Shown piece after piece: positions 15,724 to 21,954 of a DNA stretch of 21,954 nt. The position numbers and the translations under genes were made by a program. Positions within the stretch are counted from its first letter, which is position 1, and every line of letters begins with the position of its first letter. The notes beneath the pieces are model-generated. The model did no database searches and was not told the origin of the DNA. It saw nothing but the letters and a program-made list of their open reading frames with translations. This stretch comes from JBDNFP01 sp041689775 (GTDB lineage Bacteria; Bacteroidota; Bacteroidia; Cytophagales; Spirosomataceae): contig JBDNFP010000162.1 in assembly GCA_041689775.1 (NCBI GenBank), forward strand, positions 1 through 21,954. The letters are read 5' to 3'.

Positions 15724-15975
15724 AAAGTAATAACAAAAGGAACCATTCAACGCCCTGTTTGGGCTATGATTGGACAAAGTATGAAGACAGGGCAGGCATA
15801 AAACTTTTCGTGCCTAAAATTGCCACAAAATCTTCTGTTTATACCTATTTTTCGTCCAAAATGTTTAGTATAGCAGAAAAAGCAGTTCAGATACCCGCAA
15901 GGATTACATTATCTGGAACGAAAATAGCAGCGGTGAAAGTCAAGACCATAACCAAAAAATACCAGATATACTTTC

Positions 15976-16896
15976 ATGAAAGCATTAGTACTCGGTGGGG
16001 GCTCTATGAAGGGAGCCTTTCAAGTAGGAGCCATTAAGGCTGTATTAGAAGATGGTTTTGAACCTGATATGATCTACGGTGTATCAGTCGGAGCACTCAA
16101 TTCAACATACCTTGTCAATGAGGTAGGCAAACAACATATAGAAAAGGAAGTAATTGACTGGCCGATAGTGGCTAGAAAACTCATGTCATTTTGGATCAAG
16201 AATATTACCCAACCACAAGATATAGCGATCCTACATTCGCGGGTATCGATGGGCTTCAATACCCTCATGAGCCGTTTTGACGGTTTACTCGACCCTGCTC
16301 CGCTTCATAATTTAATGCGGGAAAATGTTGATCCATTTATACTTCGTAACAGCCCGATAAAACTGAAAGTTGGGGCGGTAAATGTTACCAACGGCAATAT
16401 GGTATACGCATCTCCTGACCATGAGTTTTTTATGGATTACGTTCGCGCCAGTTCATCCTTACCAATGCTCATGCCCGCTGTTCCTATTGGCTCAACTACT
16501 GAAATGTATCTGGATGGTGGACTCAGAGTGGTTGCGCCTATTCATCAGGCAATTGAAGACGGAGCAACCGAAATAGTGCTAATTTCCTGCCACGCCAAGC
16601 AACTCTACAACCGCGAAAATTTTAACTCCCAAAATATTATCAGCCTTATTGAGCGGGTGAAGGATATTACCGTGAATCAAATAGTAAACAACGATATTGA
16701 GTGGGCCGAAAGCTACGCTGAGCGCTCAGTACTACGTGGCGAACCGATCAAACTGACCGTCATTCGCCCGGAAGAACCTCTCATGCTCGATTTACAGCGA
16801 TTCACCTCCGAGGACATAACAAGATTGATTCTGGACGGATACCAAGTAGGGCTCGGTATAATTAAGAGAGCAAAGCAAGCAGCTCAGTCTAAGTAG
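15976..16896 (+). CDS. Patatin-like phospholipase/acyl hydrolase
   Basis: A serine lipid hydrolase with a Ser-Asp dyad. The 306-residue product begins directly with the oxyanion-hole motif, MKALVLGGGSMKGAFQVG. The nucleophile elbow GVSVG (Ser37) follows, and the catalytic aspartate is Asp180 in MYLDGGLRVVAP. There is no signal peptide or membrane segment, so it is probably cytoplasmic, acting on membrane phospholipids or acyl esters. It resembles the RssA-like bacterial patatins in domain layout. The start is fixed by the motif at residues 7-13, which leaves no room for a later start. A 252-bp leader without a recognisable gene separates it from the divergent polyprenyl synthase. Its final codons and TAG stop lie inside a 7-nt repeat array. 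Confidence 0.88.
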   Translation: MKALVLGGGSMKGAFQVGAIKAVLEDGFEPDMIYGVSVGALNSTYLVNEVGKQHIEKEVIDWPIVARKLMSFWIKNITQPQDIAILHSRVSMGFNTLMSRFDGLLDPAPLHNLMRENVDPFILRNSPIKLKVGAVNVTNGNMVYASPDHEFFMDYVRASSSLPMLMPAVPIGSTTEMYLDGGLRVVAPIHQAIEDGATEIVLISCHAKQLYNRENFNSQNIISLIERVKDITVNQIVNNDIEWAESYAERSVLRGEPIKLTVIRPEEPLMLDLQRFTSEDITRLILDGYQVGLGIIKRAKQAAQSK

Positions 16897-16922
16897 CTGA
16901 CAGCTATTAGCTTGTAGCTGTT
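16881..16922 (+). repeat. Heptamer array (AGCTNNN family) overlapping the patatin gene stop
   Basis: Six units start every 7 nt from 16881: AGCTCAG, TCTAAGT (degenerate), AGCTGAC, AGCTATT, AGCTTGT, AGCTGTT. The first two are in coding sequence and the TAG stop (16894-16896) spans units two and three. Units also fold into ACAGCTA (16900-16906) paired with TAGCTGT (16915-16921), followed by a T tract at 16926-16930, so the array may act as a weak terminator. Confidence 0.7.
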
Positions 16923-17061
16923 ACCTTTTTGTAAATATTTGATATATAGAATATTAGCCAGTAATTTGACTAAATTAATAATACAAACTAATTATGCATT
17001 AGTACTTACCAGTAAATAATCGGTTTTTCTGCTTATAACTATTTCCTTTCGGATTATCGAT

Positions 17062-20000
17062 TTAGTTAAACGTATAACGCAGACCGATTTGGGCTTGCCA
17101 TACATCACCAATACCGGAGCTCTTCACGAAAGTATCCTGAATCAATACTGCCTGACCATTCTTGTTCTGAGTAGTCATACGGAACTGTGGAGTACCGTCA
17201 GCGGCAGTGCCGGCAGAAGTAATAGGACGGCTGTTTACCAGGTTATCACCGATGCCCCAGTTGCGGTTGATAGCATTACCTGCGCGCAGGATGTCAGCAC
17301 GTAGCTGGAAAGTATTACGTGTTCCAGCGATGTTGATGTAGAATTCCTGCACTACGCTGAAATCAAATGTGTGGCGCCATGGGGCAATTCCACCATTACG
17401 CTCAGAATACTGACCACGAATCGAACTCAGATAAGGATCTTGCTTAATAAACGCTTCGTATGCGGTAGCCTGCTGCTCAGGAGAAAACGTCTGTCCACCG
17501 GTAGTCAAAGGTAAAAAACGCAAATCGCTAGCGTTCTTTGGTACGAAGATCAGGTCATTGTTGAAGATACCATCTCCGTTCATATCACCATTGTAAGAGT
17601 AGTTATAACGGCCCTGATTACGTCCTTCGTAGAAAAAACCAAACTGAGTTGATCCACCAAAGTCACCACCGTAATTGATACGGTAAGATACCGAAGCGAT
17701 GGCACGATGGCGTTGATCACCGTTTGAGAAAGAAAGGCCAGCAAAGTTATTACCGTTAACCGTTGGATTTCCTTCAAATGAACCCGATGCAATTGAACCA
17801 GCGCTGGTAAGATCTTTCGTATTACCGTAGGTGTAAGCACCCATTGCATAGAGTCCCTTGGTGAAGGGTCTTTCGAGCTTGAAAGTAAACATGGATGAAC
17901 CACCCTTATTACTGTTTGTCAAGTAGATGTTACGGGTTACGTTAGTATTCAAACGGTTAGCGGCAGCATTGCCAGCATAACGGGGGCGATTATCAGGACC
18001 AGCAAACGTAGTGGTTCCGATATCCTTTTGATTGATATTATAGTACTTCGTTACGTTTACGTTCTTATCAATAATTACTTCAAAAGTACCGATCAAACCA
18101 CCGGGTAGTTTCTGATCTACTGCAAAGTTAGTACGCCAGATTTGTGGAAATTTATAGGCCTTATCTGTGGTAGCCAAATCAAAAGTAGCTCTTGAAATGT
18201 CGGTTGTTGTGGGAGCGTACTTTCCAGGGTCCGTAGTAAACGGAAAAGCAGTAGCATTCTGTGAATCCAAGAAGCCAGTCAATACACCGTTATTACCAAT
18301 TTGGTTAGAAATCCACACAAATGGGGGACGGCCAGAGAATACACCAGTTCCACCACGAATTTGGGTAATTTTCTCACCCGTCACGTCCCAGTTGAAACCA
18401 ACCCGAGGAGACCATAATGGACGTGCATCGGGCAGATTGGCAGTGTTGGTCTGTACCGAAGCACCATCAGGCAATCGAAAGTTGTAGTCACGGGTAATTG
18501 GGTTCTCCAAAGCAGTGTTCCCAAATATAGGAACGTCAACACGAATACCAGCGGTCAACTTCAAGTTAGGCGTAGCCTGAAACTCATCCTGAATGTAGGC
18601 ACCGGGGTACAATACTTTCAACTGTTGCAACGGAGGTACATCGCCACCTTGCAATGAATAACGGTATTGGAATCTTCTGGTATTAACGTTTGTAGCCCCG
18701 TTGGCCGAAGCATAGAAATCTGCCAAAGAATTGTATACCCAAACACCGTTAGAGGCGGAGTAGAAGGAGTTGTTTGAAGTAAAACGCTCCACGCTGATAC
18801 CAGCGGTAATAGTGTGCTTACCGACGTAATATGACAAGTTATCGATAAACTGGAAGGTCTTATAGTTCAAAAGGTTGTTTGGAGTAAATGGATCCATACC
18901 CACTGACATATAGGTACTTCCGTTTTCCAGGATATCAATCGTTGGAAACAAACCAGGAGTCAAATACGAACGATCTTCGTTGTTAGAAGTAAAGCCCATG
19001 ATCAGGCTGTTAGAAAGCTTGCCACCGAAGTTTGAGCTCAATTCACCCACTAAGGATAGGATATCTTCGTTCAACACATAACCCGAATTCTTAAATGACA
19101 TCGAGTTAGCATTCGTACGACGACTACCAAAGCCAGCGGATGAACTATTAGAGATCAAGTTTTCGGAACCACCATTAAGGTAAGAGAAACGTACATTGAA
19201 TTTGTGATTACGGTTGATGTTCCAGTCCAGACGAGCCAAAAACTTATTACCCATGGTATTAAGGTTAAGGTTTTCGTAGCCGCCAGTCTCCAAACCGTAC
19301 TTGTCTCTCATGAATGTACTCAAGGCATCTAGGTCAGTAGCTTTTACGCGGGTAACGTTGTTACCACCTTGTCCGCGATCAGCTACCCAGTTGTTTAAGT
19401 CGGCAGGATCAACCCGCTTTTCCCACTCACCATTAACGAAAAGGAATAACTTATTCTTTATGAGAGGAGCGCCAATGCGGAAGCCAGTTACCTGCTTAGT
19501 AAAATCAGATGCAGTGAAGTCCTGTTCACCAGCTTTAGTACCTACCATTTTGTTGTTTGAAAACAAATGGAATACCGAGCCCGTAATTTGGTTAGTACCC
19601 GAACGCGTTACCGCGTTGATACCCGCACCAGTAAAGCCTGACTGACGAACGTCAAAAGGTGCTATGTTAACCTGTACTTCTTCGATGGCGTCCAAGGAAA
19701 TAGGAGCAACACCAGTACGACCACCAGGTTGATCACCTAAACCGAAACCATTATTAAAGACGGCACCATCAATTGTAATGTTGTTCAAACGGCTATCCTG
19801 TCCACCAAAAGAACGTCCGTTACCCTGAGGAGTCAGACGAGTGAAATCATTAATCGTACGACCAACCGTAGGTAATGAGTTTAAGAGCTCCTTTGAAATT
19901 GTTGTGGCAGCACCCGTACGCTCGGAACTAAATATATCACTGCGTGAAGATGAAACAGTCACCTCACCGAGTTGAGTACCTTCGTCCAGCATATTGAAGC

Positions 20001-20337
20001 TTACGTTAGCAGCCGTACCGAGGTTGGCAAAGATATTTTCTTTCACTTGCTCGTTGTAGCCTACGTACGTTACTACTACCTTGTAAGGTCCACCTACACG
20101 TACCGAAGGAATTGTGTAGCGTCCTGATTCATTTGTTACTGTACCGTACTGTGATCCTGAGGGTAAGTGAGTAGCCACTACGGTAGCACCGGGCAATGCT
20201 GCTCCCTTGTTGTCAGTCACCTGACCGCTAATGGAAGAAGACGTTACCTGGGCTTGCACCTGTCCGCTCAAGGAGATCAATACGAACGCAAACAGCGTTA
20301 AACACGCTGCCTTGAAAAGTAAACCTTTTCTGTTCAT
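17062..20337 (-). CDS. TonB-dependent outer-membrane receptor, Oar-like
   Basis: A large outer-membrane beta-barrel, powered by TonB-ExbBD, for uptake of an unidentified substrate. The 1091-residue product has a signal peptide (residues 1-30, LTLFAFVLISLSGQVQAQ). A carboxypeptidase-regulatory-like domain follows (about 36-115, ISGQVTDNKGAALPGATVV). Next is a plug domain (about 120-240, with LNNITIDGAVFNNGFGLGD and APFDVRQSGFTGAGINAVTR), then a long barrel rich in aromatic and Asn residues. The APFDVRQSGFTG and NAVTRSGTN elements match Oar-type receptors rather than SusC, and no susD gene is adjacent. The last residues are GLRYTFN, with the usual terminal aromatic one position from the end. 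The frame is open to a non-ATG codon at 20409; the ATG at 20337 is right because the likely promoter overlaps the upstream part. Consistent use of AAC and CGT codons suggests strong expression. Confidence 0.9.
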   Translation of the reverse strand: MNRKGLLFKAACLTLFAFVLISLSGQVQAQVTSSSISGQVTDNKGAALPGATVVATHLPSGSQYGTVTNESGRYTIPSVRVGGPYKVVVTYVGYNEQVKENIFANLGTAANVSFNMLDEGTQLGEVTVSSSRSDIFSSERTGAATTISKELLNSLPTVGRTINDFTRLTPQGNGRSFGGQDSRLNNITIDGAVFNNGFGLGDQPGGRTGVAPISLDAIEEVQVNIAPFDVRQSGFTGAGINAVTRSGTNQITGSVFHLFSNNKMVGTKAGEQDFTASDFTKQVTGFRIGAPLIKNKLFLFVNGEWEKRVDPADLNNWVADRGQGGNNVTRVKATDLDALSTFMRDKYGLETGGYENLNLNTMGNKFLARLDWNINRNHKFNVRFSYLNGGSENLISNSSSAGFGSRRTNANSMSFKNSGYVLNEDILSLVGELSSNFGGKLSNSLIMGFTSNNEDRSYLTPGLFPTIDILENGSTYMSVGMDPFTPNNLLNYKTFQFIDNLSYYVGKHTITAGISVERFTSNNSFYSASNGVWVYNSLADFYASANGATNVNTRRFQYRYSLQGGDVPPLQQLKVLYPGAYIQDEFQATPNLKLTAGIRVDVPIFGNTALENPITRDYNFRLPDGASVQTNTANLPDARPLWSPRVGFNWDVTGEKITQIRGGTGVFSGRPPFVWISNQIGNNGVLTGFLDSQNATAFPFTTDPGKYAPTTTDISRATFDLATTDKAYKFPQIWRTNFAVDQKLPGGLIGTFEVIIDKNVNVTKYYNINQKDIGTTTFAGPDNRPRYAGNAAANRLNTNVTRNIYLTNSNKGGSSMFTFKLERPFTKGLYAMGAYTYGNTKDLTSAGSIASGSFEGNPTVNGNNFAGLSFSNGDQRHRAIASVSYRINYGGDFGGSTQFGFFYEGRNQGRYNYSYNGDMNGDGIFNNDLIFVPKNASDLRFLPLTTGGQTFSPEQQATAYEAFIKQDPYLSSIRGQYSERNGGIAPWRHTFDFSVVQEFYINIAGTRNTFQLRADILRAGNAINRNWGIGDNLVNSRPITSAGTAADGTPQFRMTTQNKNGQAVLIQDTFVKSSGIGDVWQAQIGLRYTFN

Positions 20338-20737
20338 TGGATTTTGGGATTTGGTTAGAAATGTTTGTTGTTTCACTACAAATAGATAGGTTTTTGAATT
20401 TGCTCGCAAATAAAGTTTAAATTTTACTTACAAACAATGACTACTATCCTACTAAAATACTATATTAATTGACCTAACTAGCTGATTTATTGAAATAATA
20501 CATTATACTATCTTAATACTTCAATATTTACTATGTTAAGTTTTTGTTACCATTCAATAGTAGAATTTAGAGTCAATACTTGAACTTTTTGAAGCTAAAA
20601 AGGTTTTTTAAGAAGCACTTTTTAGGTTAAAAAGAATTGAATTTCGCCCATCTTGAAGTAGACCAAAGGATATATCACTATACGTCTCTTTTCTCAACCA
20701 TTTAGCACACTTATTTTTCTTAGCATTCACCTTCCAA
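20338..20737. other. AT-rich divergent control region between the TonB receptor and selD
   Basis: This 400-bp gap contains no convincing open reading frame or structured RNA. It is strongly AT-rich, with many A and T runs in the middle. An AT-only inverted repeat pairs CTAAAAAG (20595-20602) with CTTTTTAG (20618-20625) across a 15-nt loop. The receptor promoter candidate is at its left end. A TATTTTTC at 20712-20719 is a one-mismatch -7 element about 25 bp before selD. Confidence 0.45.
20407..20434 (-). promoter_or_regulatory. Promoter candidate of the TonB receptor
   Basis: On the minus strand TTTATTTG (complement of 20407-20414), one mismatch from TAnnTTTG and followed by C, lies 16 nt after TTTG (complement of 20431-20434). 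The spacing is a little short. Transcription would start near 20400 and give a leader of about 62 nt to the ATG at 20337. Confidence 0.4.
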
Positions 20738-20743
20738 TTGAAC

Positions 20744-21814
20744 ATGATGAATTCCATCGAAGAACCGATCCTTCTTACCCAATATAGTCACGGTGCCGGG
20801 TGCGGGTGCAAAATTTCCCCACAAATTCTTGATAAAATTTTACACGGTAACGAATCGACCGGCAGTAGTCCATCGCTACCCTCGTTTGACACCTCTACTT
20901 TACTGGTAGGAAACAGCTCCCGCGACGACGCCGCAGTCATTGACCTAGGCAATGGAGAAGCCATCATCAGTACCACTGATTTCTTTATGCCCATCGTAGA
21001 CGATGCGTATGATTTTGGACGTATCGCCTCCGCTAATGCTATATCCGATGTATATGCCATGGGCGGGCAGCCCATCATGGCTATTGCGATTTTAGGGTGG
21101 CCCATTGACAAGCTCGCCCCGGAGGTAGCGGCCCGCGTTATTGAGGGAAGTAGGGCAATATGCGCCGAGGCGGGTATTCCTTTGGCCGGCGGCCATAGTA
21201 TTGACAGCCCCGAACCTATTTTTGGTCTTGCCGTAACGGGACGCGTTGCCATTGAGAATCTAAAACGCAATGACACGGCCACCGAAGGCTGTATTCTGTA
21301 CCTGACCAAAAAAGTGGGAGTAGGTATCCTCACCACAGCACAAAAGAAAGGTATTTTGAAGCCCGAACACGCCCACATTGCCCCCGACCAAATGCGTCAG
21401 TTGAATAAGGTAGGTGCTGCTCTTGGCCAAATAGCAGAAGTAAAGGCGTTGACTGATGTCACAGGCTTCGGTGTACTTGGTCATTTGATTGAAGTGGCGC
21501 AGGGTAGCGGCCTTACCGCTATATTAGAGTTTGACAAAGTTCCTACCCTACCTTATATAGAGGATTATCTGGCTCAGAAATCATTTCCGGGAGGTACCGT
21601 CCGCAACTGGAATAGCTACGGACATAAAGTGAGCGAACTAACCGAAACCCAGCGCTATATTCTGGCTGATCCGCAGACCAGCGGTGGACTTCTGATTGCT
21701 GTTACTCCTGAGGGTCAAAAAGAAGTGGAGAAAGTACTAGCCGACTATGGGATTGAAGCCGAACCCATCGGGAAGCTGGTGGAAGCCCGCGAAAAAGTAG
21801 TCTATGTGAAGTAA
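20744..21814 (+). CDS. selD: Selenide, water dikinase (selenophosphate synthetase)
   Basis: It makes selenophosphate from selenide and ATP, the selenium donor for selenocysteine or 2-selenouridine in tRNA. The 356-residue product has the N-terminal catalytic motif SHGAGCGCKISP with Cys20 (equivalent to E. coli Cys17) and Lys23. It is the cysteine form, so no UGA recoding is needed. Then come the PurM-like ATP-binding segments DDAAVIDLGNGEAIISTTD and FGRIASANAISDVYAMGG, the GGHSI element, and a C-terminal DPQTSGGLLIAV. The frame reaches back to a TTG at 20738; ATG at 20744 or 20747 is the realistic start. No selA, selB or selU is in view, so which selenium product is made cannot be decided. 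A 7-nt repeat array follows the stop immediately. Confidence 0.94.
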   Translation: MMNSIEEPILLTQYSHGAGCGCKISPQILDKILHGNESTGSSPSLPSFDTSTLLVGNSSRDDAAVIDLGNGEAIISTTDFFMPIVDDAYDFGRIASANAISDVYAMGGQPIMAIAILGWPIDKLAPEVAARVIEGSRAICAEAGIPLAGGHSIDSPEPIFGLAVTGRVAIENLKRNDTATEGCILYLTKKVGVGILTTAQKKGILKPEHAHIAPDQMRQLNKVGAALGQIAEVKALTDVTGFGVLGHLIEVAQGSGLTAILEFDKVPTLPYIEDYLAQKSFPGGTVRNWNSYGHKVSELTETQRYILADPQTSGGLLIAVTPEGQKEVEKVLADYGIEAEPIGKLVEAREKVVYVK

Positions 21815-21849
21815 GGCGGTCGGCTACTGGCTTTCGGCCATCGGCTTTT
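21815..21849 (+). repeat. Heptamer array (GGCTNNN family) directly after the selD stop
   Basis: Five units run without a gap from the first base after TAA: GGCGGTC, GGCTACT, GGCTTTC, GGCCATC, GGCTTTT, with a sixth weak unit GACTCTG (21850-21856). The period is exactly 7 nt. It differs in sequence from the arrays at 14650 and 16881 but has the same design, a conserved 4-nt core and 3 variable bases. Confidence 0.7.
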
Positions 21850-21954
21850 GACTCTGATCTGGAATGTATAATCTGTTTATGTCTTCGAACACATTAGACT
21901 TTATTTGGAAATATTGACCTCGTACGCCTGTGCCCGCGAGCTTGCCTGATACAG

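Noticed and set aside
15759..16037. Plus-strand open frame covering the patatin leader
   Set aside because: It overlaps the first 62 bp of the well-supported patatin gene in another frame, is rich in Lys and Ile as expected for AT-rich non-coding DNA, and shows no family motif.
21824..21954. Possible C-terminal end of a minus-strand gene at the right edge
   Set aside because: Two minus-strand frames are open from the edge, one ending at 21901 (VNISK then TAA) and one at 21824. The second runs through the heptamer array. Neither can be preferred on so few codons, so no CDS is called.
1..21954. CRISPR array, phage, insertion sequence, tRNA or riboswitch
   Set aside because: No spaced direct repeats of CRISPR length, no transposase or phage protein, no tRNA cloverleaf and no conserved riboswitch core was seen on either strand.

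Overview
The window reads as a chromosomal segment of a Bacteroidota bacterium, most likely of the order Cytophagales (Spirosomataceae-like). This rests on several things: an Oar-like TonB receptor with an N-terminal carboxypeptidase-regulatory domain, a PafA-type alkaline phosphatase, a CrtW-type carotenoid ketolase, weak or absent Shine-Dalgarno sequences, and several matches to the Bacteroidota -7 promoter element TAnnTTTG. No phage, transposon, CRISPR, tRNA or rRNA was seen. The genus cannot be fixed from the sequence alone.

Layout. Positions 1-2385 (minus) carry a CPBP membrane protease, a small DUF2007 protein, CdsA and the 5' part of a secreted regulatory-domain protein. Positions 2518-6374 (plus) carry a DusB-like tRNA-dihydrouridine synthase, an EamA transporter, a free-standing biotin carrier protein, PyrH and Frr. 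Positions 6455-8871 (minus) carry UDP-glucuronate decarboxylase and UDP-glucose 6-dehydrogenase, together a UDP-xylose pathway. Positions 9184-11936 (plus) carry an acyl-CoA dehydrogenase, a stomatin/QmcA-like SPFH protein and its NfeD partner. From 12010 on, single genes alternate in direction: PafA-like phosphatase (minus), CrtW (plus), a long-chain polyprenyl diphosphate synthase (minus), a patatin-like lipase (plus), a large TonB-dependent receptor (minus) and SelD (plus).

Most genes are ordinary housekeeping or envelope functions: phospholipid activation, nucleotide-sugar supply, translation, isoprenoid and carotenoid synthesis, and outer-membrane uptake. No obvious defence or biosynthetic island is present.

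The most unusual signal is between genes. Four short arrays with an exact 7-nt period sit on or directly after stop codons (crtW, polyprenyl synthase, patatin, selD). They fall into three sequence families and recall the heptameric STRR repeats of cyanobacteria. Two of the convergent gene pairs are instead separated by very long perfect palindromes (49 and 52 nt) that probably act as bidirectional terminators.
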